Of a stretch of DNA of 64,000 bases, positions 1 through 10,414 are shown one piece after another. Position 1 is the first letter of the stretch, and each line of letters begins with the position of its first letter. Source of the DNA: DASXTC01 sp036505635 (GTDB lineage: Bacteria > Acidobacteriota > Polarisedimenticolia > JACPZX01 > DASXTC01); assembly GCA_036505635.1 (NCBI GenBank), contig DASXTC010000075.1, positions 1 through 64,000 on the forward strand. The letters are read 5' to 3'. The position numbers were made by a program, and so were the translations under genes. The notes under the pieces are model-generated. The model made no database searches and was not told the origin of the DNA. It was given only the letters and a program-made list of their open reading frames with translations.

Positions 1-90
1 CTGACAAGGGCAAAGCCATCGAAAGATGGCGACGCAAAGTCACCGGTCTAACGGGCCAACGGGCCCCACGACAGCGGGACCGCCGGAATC
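1..90 (+). promoter_or_regulatory. Cyclic-di-GMP-I (GEMM-I) riboswitch aptamer
   Basis: The sequence closely follows the GEMM-I aptamer as in the Vibrio Vc2 RNA. An AGGGCAAA box (7-14) is followed by a perfect P2 hairpin GCCATC-GAAA-GATGGC (15-30) with the GNRA tetraloop. Next comes the conserved GACGCAAAG (31-39), then CACCGGTCTA and a P3 region in which GGTC (45-48) can pair with GACC (78-81), an inner GGGCC/GGCCC hairpin (53-66), and the conserved AGCGGGACCG block near 73-82. The 5' side of P1 may lie outside the window. It sits about 115 nt before the ATG of the DUF11 surface-protein gene. Binding of c-di-GMP is known for the family; whether this one is an on or off switch cannot be read here, since no clear terminator was seen before the start codon. 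Confidence 0.9.
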
Positions 91-203
91 CAGTCCAAAC
101 GCAGCCGACCTTCTCGATGCCCTTTCGAGCATCCGGGAGGCAGCGTGGACTGCCTCGGTCCTCTTCGCGACGAGATCGCTCCTTGAGTGGAACGAGGGCG
201 TAC

Positions 204-3200
204 ATGACTTCTCGAGACAGAAACATTGCGAGGTCGGGCGGCACCTGGATCAGGAACCTGCTGCTCACCGTCGCGCTGTCGGTGCTGAGCGCCGTCCCGG
301 CGCTTGCGATCGACTGCGTCGCCGATGCCGGCGGGATCATCGACGGATTCGTCAACTACCCCGTTCCTCCTCCCCAGATCAACATCGACGGCAACTGCAC
401 GATCCGGAACTACACGGCCTCCAACCCGCTGACCTCCAACATCAGCTGGTTCGGAAACAACCCCACGAGCTGGCTGCTCATCTTCGACAACGTCGTGCAC
501 ACCGGCAACATGTCGTGCAACCTCAACTCTCAGGGCAACAAGATCTGGTTCGTCAACAGCGCGTCCACTACGGTCCAGACCAACTGCCTGAGCCTTCTGA
601 TCCCGGTCGAGAAGATCGACAAGCAGAACCCGCCGGGCCCGCCCTTCGTCACCATCGGAGTCCCCTTCACCTGGACGCTGACGATCCCGGTCCTGTTCGA
701 CCCGGTCACGGGCACGGTCATCAACTACCAGGGGTCGGTGAACGACCTGCACAGCATCACGGTCATCGACGACCTCAACGCCACGGGGGTCGATCTTACA
801 TACGTGAGCCACACCGTCACCTGGCTCGACAACGGCCAGCCGGTCCCGCACACCTTCACCAACGTCGGCAACGTTCTCACCTTCGACAACATCCCCATCG
901 TCGACGCCGGCCGGCAGTTCGCCATCGCGCTCACCGTCGTGCTCAACAACACGCCGGTGAACGCGCCGGGGACGCAGTTCATCAACACGGCCAAATGGGA
1001 CTTCGGACGGCTCATCGACGGCACCTTCTACGAGCCGCTGCCGGGCGAATGGGGCATCACGCCGCCGCTGACCATCGCCGGACCGGTGCTCGTCGTCGAC
1101 AAGTCAGGCCCGGCGACGATGAACCTGGGACAGTGGGGCGATTTCGCCCTGGACGTCCAGAACACCGGCTCGATCGACGCCTGGGACGTCAGCCTGCGCG
1201 ACCTCTTCCCGGACGGCGCGACGGGCGGCATGTGCGACCTGACGCCCCAGATCCTGAGCGCCCAGGTCTTCGCGGCCAACGGCGTCACCCCGGTCCCGGG
1301 CAAGGGCCCGCTCGTCGCCGGCACCGATTACTCGCTGAGCTGGAGCGGCGCGCCCGCCTGCCGGCTCGACCTCACGATGCTGACGGCCGCGGGACGGATC
1401 GGCCCGAACGAGCGGCTGATCGTCCGTTACCGGACCCAGCTCGACGTCAACACACAGGATGGCGTGACCCTTACGAACGTCGCGGGCGCCGTCCAGTGGT
1501 TCAACGGCGCCAGCAGCAATCCCGCCCGGGTCGTCTCCAACCGTGTGCTGACCAACGGCACGGTCGGCGTCCTGGACCACGAGGACGCCCACACCGTCGC
1601 GGTCGACCTCTTTGGCTACTTCTTCGAGAAGACGGTCGCGAACCTGACCACCGGGGCGAACCCGGCGACGACCGCCTCTCCGGGCGACACACTGCGCTAC
1701 ACGCTGCGCTTCCAGACCACCGACCAGCCGCTCGCCAGTTTCCGCATCGACGACGTGATGGACGCCCTCAACGCGCCGCCCGCCTTCGCGGCGGGCACCC
1801 TGACGCTCGTGAGCGTCCCCGCCGGCGCCGACGTCAGCAACACGAATAGCAACGGCGGCCCCAGCGGCACCGGCATCCTCGACGTCCGCAACCTGAGCCT
1901 GCCGCTGGGCAGCCAGCTCCTCATCGTGTTCGACATCAACCTGAGGCCGGCCCTCGCCAACGGCACGGTCGTCACCGACCAAGCGACGTTCCGCCAGGCC
2001 AACGGCACGGTCCTCGGCGTGAGCGACGACCCGACCGTCAACGGCCAGGCCGATCCCTTCGTCGCGGGTGACGAGGATCCGACGCGGGTGACGATCGTCT
2101 CGGCGCCCGCGTTCCGCATCCAGAAGATCTCGACGGACCTCACCGGCGACCCGAGCGTCCTGCTCGCCGGCGAAACGCTGCGCTACACGATCACGGTCGC
2201 CAACATCGGCACCGACGACGCCGTCAATGTGACCCTGCGCGACGCGGTGCCGACGAACACCACTTATGTGGCGGGCAGCACGACCCTGAACGGCGTGGCG
2301 GTCGCGGACATCGCCGGCTTGTCACCGCTCGTGAACGGCATGCTGATCCACCCGCCGAGCAACCCGACGCCGGGGACGATGCCGGCCGATCCGTCCGCCA
2401 GCGCGCCTAACGTCGCCACCATCATCTTCGACGTGGTGATCAGTCCGACCGTTCCCAACGGCACGGTGATCTCGAACCAGGGCTTCGTGACGGCCCTCAG
2501 CAGCGGAATCGTCAATCAGCCCTCCGATGACCCGGACACGCCGATCCCCAACGACCCGACGCGCGACGTCGTCGGCAACTTTCCGCTCCTGTACGCCACA
2601 AAAACCGCCGCGCTCCTCGTCGATCTGGGGACGCCGGGGGTCGTCGATCCGGGCGACACGCTGCGCTACACGATCACCGTCCAGAACTCCGCGACCATCG
2701 CCGCCACCGGCGTCGTCCTGACCGACGGCGTCCCGGCGAACACGACCTACGTCACGGACTCCACTTTTCTCAATGGGTTGCCGGTCGGCCAGCCGGACGG
2801 TGGCGTCTCGCCGCTCGCCTCGGGCATCGACATCTCCTCGTCCGACCTGACGCCGCCGCTCCCGGGTCCGGGCGCCGGCACGATCTCACCCGGCGCCTCG
2901 GCGGTCCTGCAGTTCAACCTGCGCGTCAACCTCGGCACGCCCGCCGGCACGCTGATCATCAACCAGGCCGTGGTGGACAGCGTCCAGCTGCCGAACCTTC
3001 TGACCGATGGCGACGGGAACCCCGGCAACGGCGAGCAGCCGACGGTCGTCGTGGTCGGCGCCGTCCAGCAGCTCTCGATCACGAAGCAGGTGACGGTCGT
3101 CGGCGGCGGCCCCGCCCTGGCCGGCGGGCAGCTGGATTACGTCGTGACCGTCACGAACATCGCCCCCCTGCCGGCGATCAATGTCGTCATCAACGACACC

Positions 3201-5339
3201 CTCCCCCTCGGCCAGCTCGCCTACGTGGCCGGGTCGGCGACGATGAACGGCTCGGCAAGCGGCGTCAGCGTGGTCGGCTCGACGATCACCGCCGACTACG
3301 CCGCAGTCAACGGGGCGCTGCCGCCGGGCGGGGTCGTGGTGCTCCAGTTCCGCGCGGTGATCAACCCGGCGCTCGCCAACGGCACGGTGGTCACGAACAC
3401 CGGCGTGGTCTCCTGGAACGCGCCGACGCAGACCGCAAGTGCCAGCGTCACGATCGTCGTCGGCAGCATTCCCGGGACCGCCGCGCTGAACGGGTCCGCC
3501 TGGCATGACGCCGACTTCGACAATGCCCGGGATCCCGGTGAGCGGCCGCTGGCCGGCTGGGCCGTGGACCTTTACCGCGACAACCTGCTCTGGAATTCGG
3601 TGCTGACGGACGCAGCCGGCGACTATCACATCATCGGTGTCGAGCCGAATGACCAGAACGGCATTCGCTACGAGCTGCGGTTTCGCGAGCCGGGCGCGGG
3701 CGCGAACACCGCGATGCTGGGCCTGGCTGCCTCGCCGTTCACGAACGGAATGCAGCGGATCAGTGACATCATCGCGCAGTCCGGCGACAACCTGCAGGGC
3801 CTGAACCTCCCGATCCAGCCGAACGGCGTCACCTACAACTCGCTCTCCCGCGTGCCGGTCCCCGGGGCAACGCTCCGGCTGCTGAATGCCGGCAGCCTCT
3901 CGCCGCTGCCGGCGGGCTGCTTCGACGACGCGGCCCAGCAGGGGCAGGTCACCCTCGCGGACGGCTATTACAAGTTCGACCTCAACTTCAGCGATCCGGC
4001 CTGCCCGAGCGGCGGTGATTACATGATCGACGTAACGGCGCCCCCGGCGTCGACCTACGTTACGGGCTATTCGCAGATCATCCCGCCGATGTCCGGCCCT
4101 TCGACCACGGCGTTCCTGGTGCCGGCCTGCCCGGGCACCGCCAGCGATGCCATTCCGGGCACGGCCCTGTTCTGCGAAGCGCAGGCCTCGGAGCTCGCCC
4201 CGGCGCCGTCGGTTCCGGCGCGCAGCCCGGGCACGATCCACTACGTCCACCTGATGCTGGACGGCAGTCAGACGCCCGGCTCGAGCCAGATCTTCAACAA
4301 CCACATCCCGCTCGATCCTCTGGTCGCCGGCTCGATCGCCATCTCCAAGACCACACCTCTGATCAACGTGACCCGCGCGCAGATGGTCCCGTACACCATC
4401 ACCGTGAACAACGTCGCCGGCATGCTGCTCACGGACGTGAGCATCGTGGACCGCATCCCGGCGGGATTCAAATACGTCGAGGGCTCCGCGCTTCTCGATG
4501 GCGTGCCCACCGAGCCGACGGTCACGGGCCTTCAGCTGAGCTGGAACGGCCTCATCATCGCGGGCACCGAGGTCCGCACGGTCAAGCTGCTGCTCGCCGT
4601 GGGAGCCGGCGTCACCGAGGGTGAATACGTCAACCGCGCTCGGGTGGTCAACGGCATCACCGGCAGCCCGATGTCCGGCGAGGCGACCGCCACCGTGCGC
4701 GTCCTGCCCGATCCGACCTTCGATTGCACCGACGTGATCGGAAAGGTCTTCAACGACGTCAATCGAAACGGGTGGCAGGATGCCGGCGAGGCCGGTCTCC
4801 CGGGCGTGCGCGTGGTGACGGCACGGGGTCTTCAGGCGACCACGGACCAGTACGGGCGGTACCACATCACCTGCGCGGTCTATCCCCACGAAGGCCGCGG
4901 CAGCAACTTCGTGCTGAAGCTCGACGACAGAAGCCTGCCCAGCGGCTTCCGGATGTCGACGGACCAGGTGCAGATCAAGCGCGCCACGCGCGGCAGGGCA
5001 TTGAAGTTCGATTTCGGCGCGTCGATTCACCGGGTGGTCGCCATCGACCTTTCCGATGCGGCGTTCGAGCCGGACTCGACCGACATCCGCGCCCAGTGGC
5101 GGCCGCGCATCGACCTGCTGCTCCAGGAGCTGCGCAAGGAGCCGGCGGTGCTGCGCCTCTGCTACATCGCCGACACCGAGAATGCGGCACTGGTCACACG
5201 GCGCGTCGACGTTGTGAAGCGGCTTGTGACCGAAGCCTGGGATGCGGCGAGCTACCCCCTCACCATCGAGCCGGAGATCTTCTGGCGCCGTGGTGCCCCG
5301 CCCAGACAGCGCGACATGCGCCCGCCGGGCGGGAGGTGA
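204..5339 (+). CDS. Giant secreted DUF11-repeat surface protein
   Basis: This is a 1711-residue exported protein. The ATG at 204 was chosen because it gives a signal peptide (basic start, hydrophobic LLLTVALSVLSAVPALA, then IDC) and has GAGGG about 6 nt upstream; a longer reading to 117 lacks both. It holds several DUF11-type beta modules with the pattern LRYTITVxN...TTYVxGSTxLNG (around residues 640, 795, 955 and 1375), two SdrB/Cna-B-like modules (about 1096 and 1506, the latter GKVFNDVNRNGWQDAGE), and a C-terminal OmpA-like segment from about 1611 (VVAIDLSDAAFEPDSTDI). Such repeat proteins usually serve as adhesins or surface stalks; that role is inferred. A c-di-GMP-I riboswitch lies in its leader and the next gene starts 5 nt after its stop, so the two form an operon. 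Confidence 0.85.
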   Translation: MTSRDRNIARSGGTWIRNLLLTVALSVLSAVPALAIDCVADAGGIIDGFVNYPVPPPQINIDGNCTIRNYTASNPLTSNISWFGNNPTSWLLIFDNVVHTGNMSCNLNSQGNKIWFVNSASTTVQTNCLSLLIPVEKIDKQNPPGPPFVTIGVPFTWTLTIPVLFDPVTGTVINYQGSVNDLHSITVIDDLNATGVDLTYVSHTVTWLDNGQPVPHTFTNVGNVLTFDNIPIVDAGRQFAIALTVVLNNTPVNAPGTQFINTAKWDFGRLIDGTFYEPLPGEWGITPPLTIAGPVLVVDKSGPATMNLGQWGDFALDVQNTGSIDAWDVSLRDLFPDGATGGMCDLTPQILSAQVFAANGVTPVPGKGPLVAGTDYSLSWSGAPACRLDLTMLTAAGRIGPNERLIVRYRTQLDVNTQDGVTLTNVAGAVQWFNGASSNPARVVSNRVLTNGTVGVLDHEDAHTVAVDLFGYFFEKTVANLTTGANPATTASPGDTLRYTLRFQTTDQPLASFRIDDVMDALNAPPAFAAGTLTLVSVPAGADVSNTNSNGGPSGTGILDVRNLSLPLGSQLLIVFDINLRPALANGTVVTDQATFRQANGTVLGVSDDPTVNGQADPFVAGDEDPTRVTIVSAPAFRIQKISTDLTGDPSVLLAGETLRYTITVANIGTDDAVNVTLRDAVPTNTTYVAGSTTLNGVAVADIAGLSPLVNGMLIHPPSNPTPGTMPADPSASAPNVATIIFDVVISPTVPNGTVISNQGFVTALSSGIVNQPSDDPDTPIPNDPTRDVVGNFPLLYATKTAALLVDLGTPGVVDPGDTLRYTITVQNSATIAATGVVLTDGVPANTTYVTDSTFLNGLPVGQPDGGVSPLASGIDISSSDLTPPLPGPGAGTISPGASAVLQFNLRVNLGTPAGTLIINQAVVDSVQLPNLLTDGDGNPGNGEQPTVVVVGAVQQLSITKQVTVVGGGPALAGGQLDYVVTVTNIAPLPAINVVINDTLPLGQLAYVAGSATMNGSASGVSVVGSTITADYAAVNGALPPGGVVVLQFRAVINPALANGTVVTNTGVVSWNAPTQTASASVTIVVGSIPGTAALNGSAWHDADFDNARDPGERPLAGWAVDLYRDNLLWNSVLTDAAGDYHIIGVEPNDQNGIRYELRFREPGAGANTAMLGLAASPFTNGMQRISDIIAQSGDNLQGLNLPIQPNGVTYNSLSRVPVPGATLRLLNAGSLSPLPAGCFDDAAQQGQVTLADGYYKFDLNFSDPACPSGGDYMIDVTAPPASTYVTGYSQIIPPMSGPSTTAFLVPACPGTASDAIPGTALFCEAQASELAPAPSVPARSPGTIHYVHLMLDGSQTPGSSQIFNNHIPLDPLVAGSIAISKTTPLINVTRAQMVPYTITVNNVAGMLLTDVSIVDRIPAGFKYVEGSALLDGVPTEPTVTGLQLSWNGLIIAGTEVRTVKLLLAVGAGVTEGEYVNRARVVNGITGSPMSGEATATVRVLPDPTFDCTDVIGKVFNDVNRNGWQDAGEAGLPGVRVVTARGLQATTDQYGRYHITCAVYPHEGRGSNFVLKLDDRSLPSGFRMSTDQVQIKRATRGRALKFDFGASIHRVVAIDLSDAAFEPDSTDIRAQWRPRIDLLLQELRKEPAVLRLCYIADTENAALVTRRVDVVKRLVTEAWDAASYPLTIEPEIFWRRGAPPRQRDMRPPGGR

Positions 5340-5344
5340 ACGGC

Positions 5345-8300
5345 ATGAGCAGGCACCGCCATCTACCGCTGATCGTGGCATTCCTCATGAGTTCCGCCGC
5401 GGGCGCCGCTCCGGGCGACAACGCCAGGCCCGGCGAGCAGGCCGAGCGGCATCTGTCCGACGACCAGAGGCTGCGGCAATGGTCACAGGACCCGAATCAG
5501 CTCGACACCGAGCGAGGCGATCGGATGGAGGTCCGGCAGGTCCTCGGCGAGAAGATCGAGATCATCAAGCTGAAGAACGTCGTCCCGCCGATCCGGTTCG
5601 CATCGGGTGTCGCCCAGATTCCGCCCGACTACGTTGAGACGGTCGCCAGGATCCTCGAAAGCATGCGGTACCGCAAGAACGTCCGCGTCCACTTCGTCGG
5701 GCACGCGGACTCGCAGCGGCTTTCCGAGGCGCTGGCGAGCGTCTTCGAGGACAATTCGGGCCTCTCCAGGGAGCGCGCCGGCGAGGTGGCCGAATCCTTC
5801 AAGAAGGCCCTCGGGCTGCCGCCCGAGGCCATCACTTACGAGTGGGCCGGCGACACGCAGCCCATCGCCTCGAACGAGACGGAAGAGGGACGAGCGCTCA
5901 ACCGCCGCGTCGAAGTGGAGGTCTGGTACGACGAGGTCCATGAGGCCCTCGTGGACCAGGAAGTCCTCGTCGCCGATGACATCAAACGGATCAAGGTCTG
6001 CCGGATGGAGACGGTCTGCAAGATGCGATACCAGGAAGGCCACGCCCGGCGGGCGCGCGTGAGGAACCTCGTCGTTCCCCTGCGGTACGCGGACGAGACC
6101 ATCCAGATCTCCGAAGACTTCACCAGGCAGATCGGGCAGGCGCTCGACAACATGCGGGACAGGCAGCACGTCACGGTCCGGTTCATCGGCTACACGGACG
6201 ACGCGCCGCTGACCGGACGCGACGAGCGGATCTACGGGGATCACCTCTCCTTGTCGAAGGCGAGAGCGCTCCGCGTCGCGCTCGCCATGAAGGAGACCCT
6301 GGGGTTGCCCACCTCGGCGATCAACAGCGACGGCCGAGGCGCCTCGCACCCGCTCGCCGCCAACGACACCGTGCAGGGACGCGCGCTGAATCGTCGCGTC
6401 GAGGTGGAGTTCTGGTACGACGATCCTCTCCAGGAGCTGCCGGACGAGCCTCAGCTCTGCCCCGGCGACGCGGACGAGGAGATGGTGACCAAGGTCTACG
6501 ACCCCCCCTGGGGCCCCATCCCGACCCTCGCGCTGACGAACGGCCTGCCGATCGTTCCGCCCGGCTATGCCGCGGACCTCCGCCGCGCGCTGACGGAGAT
6601 CTCGGACCGGACCAACGCGCGGCTGCGGTTCATCGGCTACACGAAGAACGAGCGCCTCGACCGCCGCACCGCGTCGGTGTACGGCGACGACATCGGCCTC
6701 TCCGCGGCGCGGGCGCATCGCGCCATGGATGTCCTCACGCAGGATCCGGTGCTGGCGGGTGTCCGGTCCGAGCACGAGGGACGCGGGTACGTACAGTCCG
6801 ACGACGTCGTGAACGCCGGCTTCATCCAGGGCGACACGTCGTTCGTGCGCGTGCAGGTTGTGTACGACGAGCCGGCGCCGCTCGACGACTACGAGGGGGT
6901 GGACATCACGCGTATCACCCGGGAGCTCCATCCGAAGAGCCCGTACGAGCTCAACGTGATGCGCATCACCGTGGACGGGAAGCCAATCGACGACCCGGGC
7001 CGCAGTTCTTCAGACGTCCAGCGCTGCACCGACGTCGCGCTCGACAACGCCGGTGTCCGGTTCCGGTTCGACAATCTCGAGTCGCGGCCCAGGCTTGGTG
7101 TGGCGGCGCATCCGGTCGCCCTGACGGTGAACGACACGGGCGGCAGCCCCGTCGCATCGGCCGTGCGTTTCCACATGTACACCAACTATGCGAGCTTCAT
7201 CGAGCGCGCCGAGATCCGGATCTCTGAGCAGCAGCAGTCGCTGCAGGCCGCGCCGCTCGAAGTCGTTCCGGTCGACGACGCGGGCCTGGCCGAGTGGCAG
7301 CCGGCCGGGAAGGTCCTCGCCGGTCCGTCGCGCGAGCTCAAGTACGTGCTGCGCGTCTATGACACGAAGGGTCATTACGACGAGACCGAGCCGCGGCCGC
7401 TCTGGCTGAACCGCGAGCCGTCTCCGGAGCAAGCCGCGACGTCCGCTGCCGAGCCTGGACCCTCGCCCACGCTGTTGGCCGCTTACGGTGAGAGCGCCCT
7501 GGCGCGTCAGCGTATCCCGATCGGCGGCGGCACGGTGAAAGTGCAGGGGGGCGGCATACCGGCGGACCACACCGTCTGGGTGGCGGGCCACCAGGTTCCG
7601 GTCGACCCGCAGGGCAACTTCGCCGCGGAGGAGATCCTCCCGCCCGGTGCGCACACCGTCGAAGTCGCGGTGCTGGACGCCGCGGGCAACGGCTCGCTCT
7701 ATCTTCGCGACATGCAGCTCAAGGGCACCGATCTGTTCTACGTCGGCATCGCCGAAGTCACGCTGTCCGAGAACCGCTCGAGCGGGCCGATCGACCAGCT
7801 GCAGGGGGAGAATGCGCCCCAGGACTTCGATTCGTCGCTGGATGGCCGGCTGGCGTTCTATCTGAATGGCAAGGTCCGTGAGAACTGGCGATTCACGGCG
7901 AGCGCGGATACCCGCGAAGGCCCCGTGGGGGATCTGTTCAGCAACTTCCTCGACAAGTCCCCCGATTCGCTCTTCCGGCGCATCGACCCCGACTACTACT
8001 ACCCGACGTTCGGCGACGACAGTGTCGTCGAGGAGATGGCCCCGACGCTGGGCAAGTTCTACTTCAAGGCGAGCCACGGCGAGAACTACGGGATGTGGGG
8101 CAACTTCAAGGTCGGCTACCTGGGCAACGAGCTGGCCCACGTCGATCGCGGCCTGTACGGGGCCAACGTGCACTTCGGGTCGGCGGCCAGCACCAGCTTC
8201 GGCGAGCGACGGTTCTCCGCCGACGGATTCGCCGCCGAGCCCGGCACGGTGTCGAGCTACGAGGAGCTCCGGGGAACGGGCGGGTCGATTTACTTCCTGC

Positions 8301-10414
8301 GCCACCAGGACATCCTGACGGGCTCGGAGCGCGCGCGCATCGAAGTCCGCGACAAGGACTCGCAGATCGTCACGGGTGTGGTCAACCTGCGGTACGGTGT
8401 GGACTACGACATCGACTACCTGCAGGGCCGTGTGCTGCTCACCGAACCGCTGTCGTCGACCGCCGGCGACAACCTGCTGGTGCGCAGCGGCGGGTTGAGC
8501 GGCGACGAGGCTTACCTGGTCGTGCGTTACGAGTACACGCCGGGCTTCGAGGAGCTGGATGCTGTCGCCGCCGGCGCGCAGGGGCATTACTGGTTCGGCG
8601 ACCACGTGCGGCTCGGCCTGACCGCCAACTCCAACGAGGAAGGAAACGTCGACAGCAACCTCGGCGCCGGGGACCTGACACTGCGGATGACCGCAGATTC
8701 CTGGATCAAGGTGCAGGCGGGGCGGAGCGAGGGTCTCGTCTCCACGTCGCTGCGGTCCGACGACGGCGGATTCGGGTTCCACGGCCCCGACGACTCCTTG
8801 TTCACCAACGCGGAGGCGGGGGCGTACCGGGCGGACCTGAGCGTCGGGCTCGGCGACCTCTTCAAGGGCCGCGACGGTCGCTTCACCTTCTATACCCAGA
8901 AGCTCGAATCCGGCTACTCGGCCCCGGGGCAGGCGACGATCAAGGACACCGAGCACTACGGCGGCGCGTTCCGGATGGCCGTGACGAACCGTCTGAGCCT
9001 GTCGGCCAAGGGCGATCGGAGGGTCGAGGACCAGGGCCTCGAGACGCGGGCGATCGAAGCGGACATTCGCTTTCAGCTGACCGACAAATGGAGCGTCAGC
9101 ACCGGCGTGCGCAACGATTTGCGCGAGGACAACTCGCCGATCACTCCGCTGACCCAGGAGCAGGGCGAACGCACCGACGCGGTCGCGCAGGTGAAGTTCG
9201 ATTCCGGCGCCTCATGGCTGGCCTATGGCTTCGTCCAGGACACGGTCGCCTCGAGCGACGGCCGCGAAGACAACGGGCGCATCGGCGCGGGGGGCTCATA
9301 CCGACTGACCAACCGCTTCCGGATCGATGCGGAAGTCTCCGACGGCGACCTCGGCGCGGCCGGCAAGGTCGGCACCAGCTACCTGATATCGGAGCGGACC
9401 AGCCTCTATCTGAACTATTCGCTGGAGAACGAGCGGACCGACAACGGCCTGCGAGTCCGCCAGGGCAACCTGGTTTCGGGCGTGAAGAGAAGGCTCTCCG
9501 ACAGCTCCAGCGTCTACCTCGAGGAGCGATACCAGGAAGGCGGATCGCTGACCGGTCTCACGCACGCCACCGGAATCCACCTCGTGGAAAAAGAGCGCTG
9601 GAATCTGGGCGCCAGCGCGGAGGTGGGCACTCTGCGCGATTCGCTGACCGGGGCCGAGACAGACCGTAACGCGGCGGCCATCCACGTGGGTTACGGCCAG
9701 GATACGCTGCAGTTCTCGAGCGCGATAGAGTACCGCCAGGACGATACGGAGCAGCCCGACACGACGGTTGCCGAGAGGACCGGGTGGCTGTTCCGCAACA
9801 ACCTCAAGTTCCAGCTGACGCCGGATTGGCGCGTCGTCTGCAAGCTGAACCACTCCATCAGCGACAGCTCGCTCGGCGAGTTCTACGACGGCGGCTACAC
9901 CGAGGCCGTCGTCGGCTACGCCTACCGACCGGTGCGGCACGACCGGCTGAACCTCCTGGCCAAGTACACCTACTTCTACAACGTCCCGACCACGGACCAG
10001 GTGGCTTTGCGGAACACTCCCGTCGAGTTCATCCAGAAGAGCTACATCGGGGCGCTGGACCTCACCTACGACCTCACCGCAAACTGGTCCATCGGCGGCA
10101 AGTACGCTTACCGCCTGGGACAGGTGAGCCTGGACCGCGACAACCGGGAGTTCTTCGACAACGCAGGGCAGCTCGGGGTGCTGCGCGTGGACTGGCGGTT
10201 CCGCAAGGACTGGGAAAGCCTGGCCGAGTTGCGAATGCTCGACCTCCCCGACGTCAATCAACGCCGCAGCGGCGGGCTGGCCGCGATCTATCGCAACATC
10301 GGCGAGCACCTGAAGGTCGGCGTCGGCTACAACTTCACCGACTTCTCCGACGACCTGACCAACCTGAGCTACGACCACCAGGGTGCATTCGTCAATCTCA
10401 TCGGGAGCCTGTGA
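5345..10414 (+). CDS. OmpA-module and outer-membrane beta-barrel protein
   Basis: This is a 1689-residue protein. The ATG at 5345 gives a signal peptide ending near SSAAGAAPG and lies just after the stop of the DUF11 gene. Three OmpA-like modules follow (about residues 78-195, 239-359 and 386-509), each with FxxGxxxxxx...RVxFxGxTD-type cores and endings such as ALNRRVEVEFWYD. Then comes an Ig-like segment around 715-790 (GGTVKVQGGGIPADHTVWV). From about 797 to the end the sequence is made of alternating aromatic beta strands ending LSYDHQGAFVNLIGSL, as in outer-membrane barrels. The likely role is to anchor or export the DUF11 partner and tether it to peptidoglycan; this is inferred from the operon. 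The OmpA modules look divergent, so peptidoglycan binding is not certain. Confidence 0.8.
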   Translation: MSRHRHLPLIVAFLMSSAAGAAPGDNARPGEQAERHLSDDQRLRQWSQDPNQLDTERGDRMEVRQVLGEKIEIIKLKNVVPPIRFASGVAQIPPDYVETVARILESMRYRKNVRVHFVGHADSQRLSEALASVFEDNSGLSRERAGEVAESFKKALGLPPEAITYEWAGDTQPIASNETEEGRALNRRVEVEVWYDEVHEALVDQEVLVADDIKRIKVCRMETVCKMRYQEGHARRARVRNLVVPLRYADETIQISEDFTRQIGQALDNMRDRQHVTVRFIGYTDDAPLTGRDERIYGDHLSLSKARALRVALAMKETLGLPTSAINSDGRGASHPLAANDTVQGRALNRRVEVEFWYDDPLQELPDEPQLCPGDADEEMVTKVYDPPWGPIPTLALTNGLPIVPPGYAADLRRALTEISDRTNARLRFIGYTKNERLDRRTASVYGDDIGLSAARAHRAMDVLTQDPVLAGVRSEHEGRGYVQSDDVVNAGFIQGDTSFVRVQVVYDEPAPLDDYEGVDITRITRELHPKSPYELNVMRITVDGKPIDDPGRSSSDVQRCTDVALDNAGVRFRFDNLESRPRLGVAAHPVALTVNDTGGSPVASAVRFHMYTNYASFIERAEIRISEQQQSLQAAPLEVVPVDDAGLAEWQPAGKVLAGPSRELKYVLRVYDTKGHYDETEPRPLWLNREPSPEQAATSAAEPGPSPTLLAAYGESALARQRIPIGGGTVKVQGGGIPADHTVWVAGHQVPVDPQGNFAAEEILPPGAHTVEVAVLDAAGNGSLYLRDMQLKGTDLFYVGIAEVTLSENRSSGPIDQLQGENAPQDFDSSLDGRLAFYLNGKVRENWRFTASADTREGPVGDLFSNFLDKSPDSLFRRIDPDYYYPTFGDDSVVEEMAPTLGKFYFKASHGENYGMWGNFKVGYLGNELAHVDRGLYGANVHFGSAASTSFGERRFSADGFAAEPGTVSSYEELRGTGGSIYFLRHQDILTGSERARIEVRDKDSQIVTGVVNLRYGVDYDIDYLQGRVLLTEPLSSTAGDNLLVRSGGLSGDEAYLVVRYEYTPGFEELDAVAAGAQGHYWFGDHVRLGLTANSNEEGNVDSNLGAGDLTLRMTADSWIKVQAGRSEGLVSTSLRSDDGGFGFHGPDDSLFTNAEAGAYRADLSVGLGDLFKGRDGRFTFYTQKLESGYSAPGQATIKDTEHYGGAFRMAVTNRLSLSAKGDRRVEDQGLETRAIEADIRFQLTDKWSVSTGVRNDLREDNSPITPLTQEQGERTDAVAQVKFDSGASWLAYGFVQDTVASSDGREDNGRIGAGGSYRLTNRFRIDAEVSDGDLGAAGKVGTSYLISERTSLYLNYSLENERTDNGLRVRQGNLVSGVKRRLSDSSSVYLEERYQEGGSLTGLTHATGIHLVEKERWNLGASAEVGTLRDSLTGAETDRNAAAIHVGYGQDTLQFSSAIEYRQDDTEQPDTTVAERTGWLFRNNLKFQLTPDWRVVCKLNHSISDSSLGEFYDGGYTEAVVGYAYRPVRHDRLNLLAKYTYFYNVPTTDQVALRNTPVEFIQKSYIGALDLTYDLTANWSIGGKYAYRLGQVSLDRDNREFFDNAGQLGVLRVDWRFRKDWESLAELRMLDLPDVNQRRSGGLAAIYRNIGEHLKVGVGYNFTDFSDDLTNLSYDHQGAFVNLIGSL

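Noticed and set aside
26..1849. Open frame of 607 codons overlapping the DUF11 gene
   Set aside because: It is arginine/proline-rich shadow coding in another frame of a high-GC gene, with no domain and no ribosome-binding site.
2886..5381. 831-codon minus-strand frame
   Set aside because: It is antisense to the DUF11 gene, with composition typical of a GC-rich reverse frame. The plus-strand domains explain the codon pattern.
7010..8956. 648-codon minus-strand frame
   Set aside because: It is antisense to the OmpA/barrel gene and has no recognisable protein pattern.
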